In this document: piece by piece, positions 44,819 through 57,987 of the stretch | Position numbering within the stretch: position 1 is the stretch's first letter | Layout of the letters: each line of letters starts with the position of its first letter | Assembly: GCA_024305405.1 (NCBI GenBank) | Contig: JAKNDB010000110.1 | Span: 4,030,001-4,094,000 of the forward strand | Direction of reading: 5' to 3' | From: Dirofilaria immitis | Taxonomy: Eukaryota > Nematoda > Chromadorea > Rhabditida > Onchocercidae | Length of the DNA: 64,000 nt | Notes under the pieces: model-generated | Database searches by the model: none | The model's input: only the letters and a program-made list of their open reading frames with translations | Told to the model about the DNA's origin: nothing | Position numbers and translations under genes: made by a program

Positions 44819-47809
44819 TCATGAAGGCATCAATTTCAACGTTACTGGATCGAACATATCCGGAAATCTATCAAATTTCTGAGCAAAAATTGCCAACTGC
44901 AACAGAAAGGGTTACCATTATAAAATTTCAAATTGTTGCAGAATAACAGAATATAATTACTCAAATCAAACAGTTCTTAAACTTTTTATAGCTTGTAGTT
45001 TTGAACGAATGAGAACTATAAAGGCTTATATCATCGATTTTTTCTGAGCCATTTTTCATGTAATTTAATTGCGAATTTAAAAATGAATTACATCCTCATG
45101 TGCAAGATTTGAAATCGAAAGTTCGGCTATGGTTAAAAAATTGATTGCCACTGGTTCGTTTGGATCACCTGGTAGATTTTTCAACATTTCCATGGCATCA
45201 AAAACTTGTCCTTTATACAGTAAACAAATCGCCATGTTGTTGCACAACTAAAAATTTTAAGGAAACAATATCTGAGTTCCCTGCTTTATGTAAGCATGAT
45301 ATTGACTAATAGGATAAAATATCTATTGAAAGATCACGGATATGTATGGCTTGAAAAATAAGCTATTGGAATTCATAAATAAAGTTTGGAAAACAAAATT
45401 CAGTAGAGCTGAACTCATTCCTCCTTCTCATTTGGTTTTATACAGATATAAAAAAGTGATCAAAATTACAGTACTTCAGGAGATGTGAATGAGTTCAGAC
45501 ATTTCTGTAAAGCTTCATAAGCATCGTTATAGCTGCCATAAAATATACACTTTAAACACCTAAAATATTCAATTTTTATCCCTCAAAATGTACTATTTAT
45601 GATATATTTTTAAAATGATAAGCAGGAAAAAATGTAGAAACGGAAGAAACTTTCGAGCAACATGCCTGTGCAAAATTTGATCATCGTGGTCTGATGTAGT
45701 GATTTCATTCGAATAATACTCTAATTTCTTTTGATCACCAATAGCTATCGCCATTCTCATCAACATCAGCTTCAGGGATGTCTGTTGCTCAGAACTCAAT
45801 TCAGCTGCTTTTGATAAGCGATTATACAGAATCATGGACGTTGAATACTCCTATAACAATAAAAATTATTTTTCATAAAAGCATCCATCATATTTAATGA
45901 CAGTGATTAATTTATCTCTCTTCAATGGATTACCCTAAGGTTTTACATACTTTTTTAAAGAATTTAATTCACTTTTGCATTACTTTAGGAAAGCAAAAAA
46001 AAAGTGCTAATACCTTTAGAAAATATAAACTACGTGCACGCATTTTCTGTACGGCTAATAAACGACTCTTCCATATTTCGAAGAAACGTTCGCTTCTGTT
46101 CACTGAATTATCCAAAACCTATGATGGCAAATTTGATTTAGATTTGCACAGTAATTAAGTTCATCATGAAAATACAAAAATTCGATAGAAAAAAAAACGT
46201 TACTTTGTTAACATTTTTTCCAGCCTGTCAATTCTTTCTAAAGTTGCCCATGGGTTAGAAGTGAAACGTAATGCTTCGGCATGAATCAAGCGCATACTGA
46301 ATAACACCAAACTTCCTAAAAATAAATGGATTTGAGAAAAAGAAGTCCAAAGTTTTTCTTCAAATTACCAGAAAAAATTTGGTGACATCAATAATTTCCA
46401 AAAATTTGACAATTGTTTTGTCTTGTGTTCCACGTTATTGCTTCGAAATATGACATTATAAAAATCTGGGACATTTTCGAAGTCTGAATGCATACCTTTG
46501 GGAGTTTCTGGGTAGATATTGGGATAATACTGATAGAACAAATCAGGTGCATCCAATTCTTCGAAGGGTATCAGTTCATCATTTAATAATGTGTACAGTT
46601 TCAAAGCCATAAGCAACTGAAAACGGCATGCCCACACCTACGATGAGAATTAATCAACAAATTGGCAAAAATTTACTTCATAAATCATATCTTAGTACTT
46701 TATATATTATAGATAATACATCGACAAAAACTAATTATGCCCACACCATCTACTAGGAATGTTAATGATATTAAAATCTAAGCCAAGCATAAATTACACT
46801 AAGAATGTAAGAAAAAAGCGTGGCAAGATAATGCAAAAAAAAAAACTCAGTACTTATCCATTTAATGATATTCCAAGCAGCAAACCTTGAAACTGTACTC
46901 CGTATTCTTCGAAGGTTGGCCGGCCATCCCGAATCCTTGATTAACTTCTGTTAATAATTCTGCAGTTAAATTAACGGCGGCTCGAAAATGTCCATCGGCC
47001 TATAAACTTTCATATAGTTGTCGCCACAATAGATAGTCATGATTATTGCTGTGCGTTTCAGAGGACCAAGATTATGGACTGTAAACCTATTATAACTAGC
47101 CATCATCTAAATCCTTTTGAACTCTCTTTTTACTTTCGCTGATTATTTTGTTACTATATTTTTGGCAAATATTTTCCGTAATGTCATAAAAATGCTTTTT
47201 TATTTTGTTAAAAGTTCTCTTTCAACCAACTGACCGGGAATTTTACCATAAAATAAAAAGAAACCAACAATGAGGAGATGAACCCCGTTCATATCTTTCG
47301 GAACTGACGGTCGAGTGACAGTTTTATTTAGCTTCTGCTCCAGCATATTGGCCATCAAATCAGGTAAATTTATAGTAGCCCTGCAAAAAAAAAATAATAA
47401 ATGATTTCGAAACTCGAATGTTAATATGAAAACAGAACTTGATAAAATTGCAGAAATCGAAATTAAATATGAGAAAATATGAATTCAATAAATATACCAT
47501 AAGGATGCTTACTTCAAACCAGGCATGGTATAGCAGTTATCAAACTTTGCCATTGAAAGCGCTTCTCTCAATCTATCCGAATCGGGCCATTCTTGCATGC
47601 TACCATTAGGAATCTTTTCCATTTCCTGAAAAACTAGATTATATCGTCCACTGATCTTCATACCAAAGACATTTTGCTTACCAGGTAGGTTTAATTTGGA
47701 AATCGAAAAACCTGAAATCAAAAAAATGTTCTGGTTTTATAGAACTTTTCAGTAATAAAATCAGGCTCCGACCTGCCATGCAAAGACAATGAAAATATCT
47801 TTCCGTCAT
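44819..47809 (-). CDS. TRAPPC12: TRAPPC12 (TRAPP complex subunit, TPR protein)
   Basis: Minus-strand exons: 47773-47809 (MTERYFHCLCMA), 47513-47711, 47247-47380, 46885-46999, 46496-46637, 46204-46315, about 46014-46102, 45662-45850, 45475-45559, 45092-45248 and 44819-44896. Strong collinear matches to TRAPPC12 are GHFRAAVNLTAELLTEVNQG, ELDAPDLFYQYYPNIYPE, SLVLFSMRLIHAEALRF, NNMAICLLYKGQVFDAMEML and the C-terminal FDPVTLKLMPS followed by a stop. The product is a tetratricopeptide subunit of TRAPP, a guanine-nucleotide exchange complex for Rab GTPases in ER-Golgi transport and autophagy; the human protein also acts at kinetochores. The N-terminal region is shorter than in vertebrates. Two joins are imperfect: the exon at 46885 is preceded by an apparently coding stretch ending in an in-frame TAG (47000-47002), and the exon at 46014 is one base out of phase. 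It sits 536 bases downstream of API5 on the same strand. Confidence 0.86.
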
Positions 47810-48344
47810 TCTTGCAATCGTTTATTGAAAACCACGGAGTTTAAGGACGATCGGAGAGTAAAAAGATATTCAGAAGAATTTCCGGGATTTATTAAAAAAT
47901 TGATTGGAACACATAATTCAAAGAGCATCAACAATACATAATTGTCACAAATGACACTTCTGTTTCAAAAATACCCTGCCTTTTCTAGAAGATTACTAGC
48001 TATTATGATCCAAAGCCAGTATTATACTCGTCGACCTATGGAATATTGCTAAAATAAAAATATGTAAATAAAAGATGTACAGCATATAAATGGCCCGTAA
48101 ACAACAACTAATAGGGAGACCAACAAATTTCAGAATAATTTTAAAGATATCTCTCATATATATTTCAGGTAGTGTAAGGACTGTTTTCCATAACATATTT
48201 CTGTGTGGATAGGCACTGATTCATAAGTCATGCCAAATGTAATTCTACATACATGACTATAAACAACAGCAAAAAGAAATGAAAACAATACAACCATAAC
48301 AGCAAGTAGAGATCAGTACCAACAAAGATTTTAAAACTATAAAA

Positions 48345-48465
48345 TTAGCGCCAATTGAAGCGCCCTGCCATACTATTCTTTCTGCCACCTAACATGCCTG
48401 AAAAATTCTTCACATAAGAGAAATCTCCATGAAATTTTGTTTCTTCTCTAGAGATTTCTGCATAC

Positions 48466-48501
<36 letters not shown>

Positions 48502-51500
48502 AGATTTTTCCGAACACCGTAAGTTAACCTACAAAATTCTTACATTAAACATCGTTGCTAACTTTTCCCAGGAGACGGACTTTTGATTAAAATTAGTTGG
48601 TAAAACATGTTGCATTGATTTGACTAATAATTACATTAAAAAAAAACACACACACACACATACAGAAAGTATTATGTGAACAAAAATTTGTATTGTGCAA
48701 TTGTAAGACGTTCCTAACTCTTGAATTAAAAATGTTTAAAACACTCACCGCTATATTTTCCGCCAGGTGGGACATAGAAATGAGGAAGAGGTTTTCCGTT
48801 TCTGCTCTGCTTTAACTTCCGATTCATGGTCTCGTTTTCTGGAAAAAGTTCTTGAAACTTACGACTTCAAGGAAACTGCTTTACAAACAGTACACTCGGT
48901 TGGAAATATACCTGTTTTCCGTTTTCCAGCTTGGTGTTATAACAAAAGTAAAGGAAGGAGATTTATGAGCGAACATTTTTGTCAGATAAAGAGTATTTTC
49001 TGCCATCTTCAAAGAATTCTGTTGGAATGAAAACTTATTCTTGTCCCTTTTGGAGGGTTCCAATTTACGCATCTTCTGCAGTTCAGAATTTGCGGAAACG
49101 ATATAGTGTTGTAACAATCGTCCCAAGTAAATGATTCTGAAAAATCCTGCGATAAATGCAACATATAATGGTGGAAAAAGTGGTTGCGCTTACAGTTCAT
49201 TTTTGGCATATAATCTTCTAGCTCTCATTGACGATATTTATGTCTAATGTTGTCATTCCACCAATATAAAAGGCATTTATTCTAGATTCCTTGATACAGT
49301 AAATATCGAAATTAGAAAAAACCTTTTCCGCCAATTAGTTGAATCCTTGCTGTGTTCCAGTGTATAATCAAAAGCTGTTTTATCTGCTTTACAAAACGAT
49401 GCAAAAGCTAAAGATGTTGTTTCCAATTCGCTAAGGCGTAATTCTTGTTCCAGAGATGTGTTCACATCACCTACATTTGTATCGGAACGTTCTGATGGAA
49501 GCGGCGGAATAAGCTTCTAAAATCGAAAACACTTAATCCCACTGAAATTTATCAAGGACCTGTATAAACTAATCTTCTAACAGCACTGATTCCAGCTTAT
49601 TAAGACATAATTTTGACCACTTTAATTACAGTCGAAATAATAACAGTAATTCGATAAATAAAATGTAGATTTAATACCAACCGAAAAATAATCAGACAAA
49701 ATCATTAAATCACTACGTTCCAATGACTTTGAAAACGGAGCGAGCTCAACTAGAGCTCGCAAAAATCTAATACGTAATGCTGCGTCTACTTCTTCAAGCA
49801 CCGGAATGCCTTTGGCTATCATAAAGTTCACGAGTTCAGTACTTCGACAATTAACCTAAAATACCGTATAACATATTTTCATATTATCACATAAGGTGAA
49901 CAACAAGAAACAGACAATGGAAATAAGTAAAAGAATAAGTGAGAAATGATAGACAGTAAAGATAACATGAAGATAAATAGCGATTTTATACTAATTTTTA
50001 CTGCTTAATATAGTTTCCTGTTTACATTATTACAGAACCAACCGAAAGGAGTAATCGCGCTCTCTCAACAAAATACAGTATCTGATCAAAGCGCTGAGGA
50101 TCGTTAGCCTATAAGTTGAAAATTAATGTGTCGCATCCCAAGGATCACTGTAGTAAATTCACAACAAAATATGATCACTGATTATTTCAACAGAAAGACA
50201 TTATAAAAATATTTAGGCTCTTTTCATTATTCGAAGCAAAAAACTATCAATTTCGTTGTATATTTTTCAAAAGCAGCAACTTAAGATCTTTTTACTTGAA
50301 AATCTAAAAAATGTTAAAAGAATTTAAAAAAATACGGGAATGGTTCGTCGATTTGCATTTGATCCACAACGATTTTGTACAATATCATGCGTCCTTTTGC
50401 CGTTCGGAAAAACTCCAATGAACGCATAAAATTAAAAATCAAATCGAATTCCACAGCTGTAATATCTTTAAGCACCTGCAACAATCAAAAATGAAGTTTA
50501 ACGCAGAAATGATCTTTCACTATAGAAAAGATATTCATAGAAAAAAATATGATTACCTCACGAATGTGATGTTCGATGGATAGCATTAAGTCCTCGTTCA
50601 TCAAATGAATCGGAATGTCGCGTACATGCAACTGGATGAATTTCAATAGACGCAATCGTACTGATTCCTCCTCCGACTTTATGACATTAACGAATATCGC
50701 AGAAAGCACATCTGCGTATGAGTATCATTCATTAGAACTCTTATGAACAATTTCAAGAAAAAACAACTACTAGTGCATGCCATAAACGTTCTGTATTTAT
50801 CAAGCATCAACCTTTTGGATGAGATTTCAGGAATTGAACGAGGACATTTGTAAGCATAGCTATTTCTTGGAGTTCGTCCGTTTGCTGCAGCATCTGCGAC
50901 AATACATCCGCAATTTTATCAACAAGTTCGCCAGATTTGACTACATGTGGTATTTCACGAATCACTGCCTTCCGGATCTGCAACAGAACTCGACAAGTTG
51001 TTAAAAAAGGATGACATAGGAAAAGATGAACAGAATTAAATATTAAGATGCATTAAACGAATGACGTAAAAGGATACATCAGGATCTCGATCTTCCAATA
51101 ACGAAACAAGTGAGTAAAATGCCACATTTCGTAGATCAGTGAAATCTCGCCAATATCGAACGATCATGTGAGCACAAAGTTTTTCACCTTTCCATCATTC
51201 CCTTTGGTACCCGAAATGAAAACTTTGTAATCCTCAGCGTCCTGCAACTTCTGTACTTCTATCTTCCTTGCGTTACCAAAAGTACTAAATTTAAGTTTGC
51301 TAAGCTACTAATATTAAAGCATTTGCATTTCAAAAATATTAGATTCACTTGATAAACTGTGCGACATCAATGTCTAATTACAACAAACTTCAAGATTACA
51401 ATTGTAATATTTGTTTCTACCTGTACAGTCTTATTAAGTGAACTTATAATTAATCAACGAAAACATCTTGAATATATAAGTGAGATAAAGCTAATAACTA

Positions 51501-51568
51501 ACCTTAACTTTAGCCCTATCCAGACGTTCACAAGCATCATAAACATCGTCAATTGTTGCATTGCTCAT
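48345..51568 (-). CDS. API5: API5 (apoptosis inhibitor 5) orthologue
   Basis: Minus-strand exons: 51503-51568 (MSNATIDDVYDACERLDRAK), 51078-51241, about 50812-50980, 50558-50712, about 50336-50474, 50043-50109, 49679-49858, 49325-49517, 48912-49138, about 48743-48860 and 48345-48402. The product is an ARM/HEAT-type helical-repeat protein. IRKAVIREIPHVV, SVRLRLLKFIQLHVRDIP, VLKDITAVEFDLIFNFM, GRLLQHYIVSANSELQKMR and the tail FYVPPGGKYSG align in order with human API5 (FIRRQAIKELP, VLEDVTGEEF, IYNPPSGKYS). The last exon is Arg/Gly-rich (GMLGGRKNSMAGRFNWR), like the human C-terminus. API5 is a nuclear protein that restrains apoptosis and interacts with the Acinus and mRNA-processing machinery (family knowledge). 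One A run (plus-strand T run 51180-51184) is a base short in exon 2. It is co-oriented with TRAPPC12 downstream. Confidence 0.87.
48466..48498. repeat. (TA)n microsatellite in API5 intron
   Basis: About 32 bases of alternating TA lie between the last two API5 exons. A (CA)n run follows at about 48648-48660. Confidence 0.93.
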
Positions 51569-53539
51569 CTTTTCAAATCTTGCTTTCACAAAAGCCTAAA
51601 CCGAGAAGTCCTGAAAAATACAATGAAAGCGTTAAGTTTCTGCCTAATTTTTAGCATGGAATAGCTCACGAAAAAATAGATAATCATTACTAAGAGGAGA
51701 AAAATTAAAGTGATATTGAAAATACATAAATTATATCTGAAATACAAAAATAACGATGACAGTCAGAATGGGGATAAATACAAAAGCACGCAAGCCCAAA
51801 GATCCGCAATCAGAAATGTTTAGCTGAGCACAGGAAAACATAATTTGTACCATGTAATATCATGAATTCAAACTTATGAGAGATGAACAATGCCATTTGA
51901 AAAAATGATAAATTTGGAGATCTAAAATTAGCTCGATTTCTCAATCTAATTTAAAAAATATTATAAGGAAGACCGCACCCAAAGAAATGTAGTGGAAAAA
52001 CGGTGAAAATTAAACCAGAACAGTTTAGCATTATAACTAAGGCAACACAAAGAGTGTGATAACGGCTTCACATAGATTTCAAAGAAGGATAACAGAGGTA
52101 TACCACATTAAATAAGATGAAATTCATGATCAATCATTGAAATACTGTGGATATTAAGAAATATATCACAGTAACGTACATATTAATTGAATATAATGCT
52201 TCGTAATAACTGATAGTTGAAAAATCTGACTATTCATGCAATTATTCCATATACATCTCAGATCCTTTTGAAAACCAATATTTCTCAGAAATAATTTGCA
52301 ACGGTGGAACCGAATCAATATCCAAGTAAATCACAATAACAAAGAGCTACTTAAACTGGCTTCCACCTACTACTAGTTGTTACTTCAGGAAAGATGTGAT
52401 AAGAGAGGTAAAAATTATCCGAAGTTGAAAAGAGGCAAAAAACAGAGATAAACAGACAGAAAAAGAGGAAAAATTTTAAATCATAAGAAATATGAGAGAA
52501 GAAATTAGATGAAAGTTTAATTGAAGATAGCATGTGCTGTAAAATACACCGCACAGTGTCTGGAAATGGCGATGTCTACAGCTAGCTAATAAAATCGATG
52601 CATAGCAATAATAGTCTGCAACCGATCCTTATACTAGCAAATACACACCACTACCGATGATGATAACTACTTGATGCCAACATTACTTCTATAGTAATAA
52701 TGATTCAAGATTAAAAAATCTTGAACCACCAGAAGTCCAAATGGATGGACAGAATACAAATGACGCGCCACCATTCATTGTGATATTAGATTCCTTTCTG
52801 TCTTTGACCTGTAGCTAATCGTACTTGGCAACGGGCAAGGAAGTTTCTTATCGTTTGGGTCAAGATGCGATATCCTGGAAGTATTCAACCTGAAGTGGAA
52901 GTATTAAACATATTATATTCGTATGTAAGGCATTTAATGATATTGTCTGTTAAAAATTTTTGTTAATCCTAGTATCTACATGGTTCCACTTTTCGTGAGG
53001 ATCGTAGTTGATATTTGCAACACTTCCTAATCTGTTCATCTTCTTTTTCATCTTTCGCAACCATTTCAAGTTTTCGCCCATCTTTTTGTATTTTCTATTT
53101 GATTATCACAGGAATCGATAGTGATAATGCATTATGCAATTAGGTATTCACTGGATAATTTTGTAAATTGGCAATGGATTTCTGTGAAAGAATGAGCGTT
53201 TTTAGAAATTATAGAAATATGAGAGATAGACCTTTCACTTATTGTGGTTCTTTTTGGTACTGAATACTCTCGAAACTATCCGAAAAGTCGAGTTCAGAAC
53301 AATGAAATATTGGAATACAAATATTAGAATCAATAGCCAAATAATAAATTTGGGAATGCCGAATGGCTTGTAGAATAACATCGTATTCTCTCGCCATGTA
53401 TTTGCGAAAGTTTCAGACTAAACAACTGAGGTGAACTATTTTATGATAATTGAAGAAATCCAATTATGAATCGATTCGTACTATTCAGTACTTCCAGGTA
53501 TCAGCTTATTGATTTTGTTGTTGCAATCTTCCAATCACA
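51569..53539. other. Intergenic region between API5 and RUFY-like gene
   Basis: About 2 kb between two divergently transcribed genes, so it should hold both promoters. No conserved coding segments were seen. The open frames at 51359-51664 and 52351-52554 look like AT-rich noise. Confidence 0.6.
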
Positions 53540-56500
53540 ATGAATGTTCTGGAATTGTTTGGATTCGATTTCAGTACTACGCTTACTGAAACTCAAAAAC
53601 TTGCGAAAGGTTTTGCTATATTTATCATAATGCACTCAAAGCACGATGCACATATTTCTTTATTCATTTATTTTTCCATGCATTTGTTCATTTGTCTAAA
53701 TGATAGCATGGAAGTCCACGTATATTTCTAGTTCTTTGTTATTTTTAATTCTAAAATATTTTTTAGTTATTTAATGTAATTTAATGGACATCAATCGACA
53801 AACTTTCTCATAGAACATAATTTGGTTATAATTATAATTGTAATATTGATACTGTTTAATGATAAACGATCATAATTTCAGATAGATTGCCTCATCTTAT
53901 ATTTCTCTCTATTTCTAATCCTTTATATTTCGAACATTTAAAAAGGCAATACAGTGACTTAAAATTTTAGTTACTAAGCTTTGTTATAATTAATTTATGG
54001 AAATCCAAAGAAATAACAAGAAAGAGATACGCACTTTCGTATCTTGAATAACATGGCTTCGTACACGATTCTGATGATTACTATGAACTTTCATTTTGTG
54101 GATAAGAAAAATAATGTTTATGGTATTCATCATGAGTAAGACACTTTATTTTAAACTGCAGTCTTTCATAGTCAACCGATGCCTATTGTTGATTGCAAAC
54201 TAACCGATTGATATAGGATAATGGTGATTGCTGCTTATGAAATTCAATTATGATGAGCTACTAAGAAAGTTTTTTATCGATTTTTTTCTTCCCGTGACTT
54301 ATAAATCTTTCAGATTATGAACGATCGAATTTGCTACTAATCACTAGAATGATTTTGCGCGTATTTCTGGATGAAAGTATGCGTTCGCGACATCGTATTA
54401 TCGATGTCGAAATACGTTCACTTACTGATCTTTTCGTCATACTTGAGAAAGTTTTGTGGCATGGTTTTAGAAGTTCAGGTTCCAAGATTTTTTGCGTAAA
54501 AGTTTTCTCGGAATACATTACTGAAATAATTTGTAACATGATAAGTGATAAATGTCGATGACTCTAGAAATTCATGTAAGTAATACTAAGGCTCGAGGAT
54601 TGATAATAAAAACTTTCTTTTATAAATGGTCCTTTATACTGTTGTCTCAGATGATTTACTGTTTAAACAGTAAATGCTGGTAGAACCAATTTTTACATTA
54701 ATAAATTAATGCATGACAATTTTTTATAGTCCAAAAGACGATGATAGCACTGCGTGCTCCAGATTCCGAATTATGGAGTTGCCTTGGTAAAGTTGCAAAT
54801 GGGAATACAGACATGAATGAAAGTTATCAATGTATTGATCATCTTGATAAGATCACGTATGTCGTTTTTTTGACAATCGAATAAGCTTTCTGAAAATTTT
54901 GAATAAACATTCATTGATATTTGGTACGCTTTAGTTTGCACAGTATCGGAAATCGGTTTGCAGAACCCTCTGCTTCGAATTCGAGCCTTCCTCAGATTAG
55001 CTGTCATGCAAAGAAACTCGGCAATTATTTCGAGAATTTGATCACTTCAAGCCATATCAGGTATGGAAATCTGTCGGATCGGGGTTTTCATACAAAAATG
55101 TTTCTGGATGGTTTTTTTGAAAGTGAGAAGTGAATTTAAAAATTTCGGCTACCATATTGCATCCATTCTGATGATAGCATTGCGGGAGAATCCGGATTTA
55201 TTTGATTAATTTTAAAACAAATAACAAAAGTTTGTGTGAAGGTGTTGGGTCTCGATTTGTGCCTTATAATTAAACTGGGATTGAAGTTTGTGATTCATCA
55301 CATACACATAAAATATTACGTAAGTTCTCGTACAAAATATATGAATTAGCAGAATGAATTTTCATAAGATGTTTTCCGGGACTTTTACGAGCCGTGGGCA
55401 TTGATTCGACATGACGAATGCATTGGTTTATCCGGAGCACTGATGGCGCTTTCGATTCTTGATTGTAATTTGATCCTCGATCAAGCACAGTTGGAAAACC
55501 AACCGATGTAAATTTCTAGTTTCTATGATACGTCTTTTCGTTTTCTTTGAGTTCAGTTGTTGGACCGTTTAAATATGTTTTTTTTTTTTTTTTTTTTTTT
55601 TTTTATGATGATTTTCGGACCACTCTACTAATTTTGAACTACGAAACATCTTTATTAAAGAACTGTTGAATTAGCGGCTTATGTACGTTTACCAAATATA
55701 TCGAATCAAAATGATAGTGAAAAGGGATCTGATTTGGCCAGTGCAAGATCACTGGAACTTGCTCTTGACCAAAAAAATTATTTGGAACAACGAAATCATT
55801 ATTTAGAGTAAGTTTTTTTATAAATTTTTCTTAAACGGTAGAATTTGTTGCATCAGACCTTTCCAAATATATTATTTTTAGTGAAATTGTTAACTATCAG
55901 AATCATATTTTGTAAAATGGAGACATAACTCTTTAGGCATATTAAAATCTTCTAAAACATTTTAATCCATAATTCGTTTTTAATCGTATAATTTGATTTA
56001 TTATTTTAGAGCCAAAGTAGCTGAATTGAAGGCGAAAATGGAAGAAATGAGTTTGTCTGCTCTCAGTAGCATCAGTGTAAGATATTTTATAATTTTTGGA
56101 AGTACTGATTTTTTCACATAATGAGTGCGAATTTCTGTGCATACCTTAATTTTTGATGAGTTGATAAAAATTTTAGACTTTGCAATATATAGAGAAATGT
56201 TTCTGAAATACTAAAAATAATTTTTCTAGTTAATTGATGCTGCAGTAGAGGATGCGTCAAAGATGACTAATGAACATATTGCTACAACAGAAGCATTGGA
56301 AAAAGAAAAGTCTGTCGTATTATCTATTTGTTTTAGATATTTTATTCAGTTTAAATAAAAAACAATTTTTGTCCGATGTTAACTCATTTCAGAGCAGAGC
56401 TGGCTCAGTTAGCATCCGAAAAGAAGATTCTATTCGAATATTACGGCAGCAGCTAGCGGATACGAAAAAGTAAATGTTGATTTGTATGAAAAAATCCGTA

Positions 56501-57987
56501 TTGTAGAAAGGAAATGTCGACAGTTGGAGAACGATATAATCAGTGCCAATAAGCGATATAACTATGTAAGTTGATTTTTTCTTTTTGCTAAAATTTTTAT
56601 GGATTCATCAAGATATCATACGGTTTCATTTGCTTTTGCATTTAAAAGTAAAGTATTGAAGTTGATAATGAATTAAACTTACTTGTTGAGGAGAAAGAAC
56701 AGCAACAACAAGTCATTGATGCACTGAACAAAATGAATTCTATGCGTGAAATAGATTTGGAGCATGAAGCTGGGACTTCGGAAATGTTGAAAAAGGAACT
56801 AGCCGACAAAACTGATGAATATATGCAAACATTGAATGTGTTGGAAAAGAAACAGGTGGGAAAGCTTAAATTTCGGAAGTCTTGATTCCCAGTTTTCAAT
56901 TCAAAGAAGTCAGCGTAGATATTTTCTGTATTGAACATATATGTTCCCGTTTAGCAAGAACTGGCTGTTGCGAATGACCGGCTCAGAAAACTGCAGCATC
57001 ATACGTCTGAGTTAAATGAAAAACTGAAGCAGTTGCCTGTGATAAAGCAGGTTCATTTTATTTTTCACTTTAAATAATGAATACTACTGTATAAGTCTGA
57101 TTTAGAAGTTGTGCTGAGCACATGGTTGATTTATCGGTTTGCTATTTTGACCATTGCTTCCATTACTTTGACTATTGCTTCCAGTGGTGAAATTCAACGC
57201 ATATATGCTCCAAGACGTCAGCATGAAATACGGAAGAAAATCTATAATTTGTTCTCTATATTCTTCCATGCACTTGCCTTTTACCACATTCACTTCGTTT
57301 ACTATCATCCATTCTGTTTGTAAAGCTATTGTTTTTTTAATTTTGTCATTTTTCAGGAATTCGAAGAATTGACCGCTAGTTACAAATATAAAAGTGAGAA
57401 ACTGGAAGATTGTGAAAAAGCGTTAGAAGAACTTGGTGGTCATCTTTCAGAGTATGTCACTAGTCCATGTTACATAAAATTTGGCGCTGATACTGTTCAT
57501 ATCATCTCTGACGATTCGTAGGAAATATGTTACTTTCAGGTCAAAGTTGAAAGTAGTTGAACTAAAGAAGAACTGCTGCCTCTTTCGGAAGCTGAGTGGG
57601 AAAAGGATGGCAGTGTTTTGAATTGTAAAGGATGCAATTTGCTATTCAGTATGAGTAAACGGAAACATCATTGCAGGTTTGTCCAGAAATATCCTGCAAA
57701 ATCCTTTTAGAAAGTATTGGGCCTGTTATTCGTTATGTTTGGTCATAGCTGTTAGTCATGTCCGCGAGTTCGAACAGTTTTTATTAGTAAGCTTCTATTC
57801 TATTTTAAAAAAGTAGGAACAACTATTTTAGAATTGTGGCTCGATATTTTGCAATTTATGTACTGATGCTCGCGTTAAACTGCCTTCTAATGCGAAACCA
57901 GTGCGAGTCTGTTTGCACTGCTACAACTTATTGCGTTCCAGACATAATTCCTCGTTAGGAGAAAATTCATCACTTAATTCTGTTTAA
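53540..57987 (+). CDS. RUFY-like RUN and FYVE domain protein
   Basis: The first exon 53540-53609 (MNVLELFGFDF) ends in phase with the RUN exon at 54314-54478. The RUN domain reads ERSNLLLITRMILRVFLDES, LTDLFVILEKVLWHGFR (54314), SELWSCLGKVANGN (54730-54856), IRAFLRLAVMQR (from 54935) and DFYEPWALIRHDECIGLSGA (55369-55505). Then come coiled-coil exons 55669-55804, 56011-56076, 56230-56309, 56392-56564, about 56646-56855, 56956-57051, 57359-57450 and 57541-57675. The FYVE finger ends the protein: CKGCNLLFSMSKRKHHCR, then NCGSIFCNLCTDARVKLP and VRVCLHCYNLL (last exon to 57987), with the zinc cysteines and the basic KRKHHCR motif that binds phosphatidylinositol 3-phosphate. RUFY proteins act in endosomal and lysosomal trafficking with small GTPases. 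Four short A runs (55014, 56419, 56465, 57564) are each one base short. The joins into exons at 54935 and 55369 are not phase-perfect. Confidence 0.9.

Noticed and set aside
46014..46158. Plus-strand open frame 45925-46158
   Set aside because: It is the opposite-strand shadow of a TRAPPC12 exon (FFEIWKSRLLAVQKMRARS on the minus strand).
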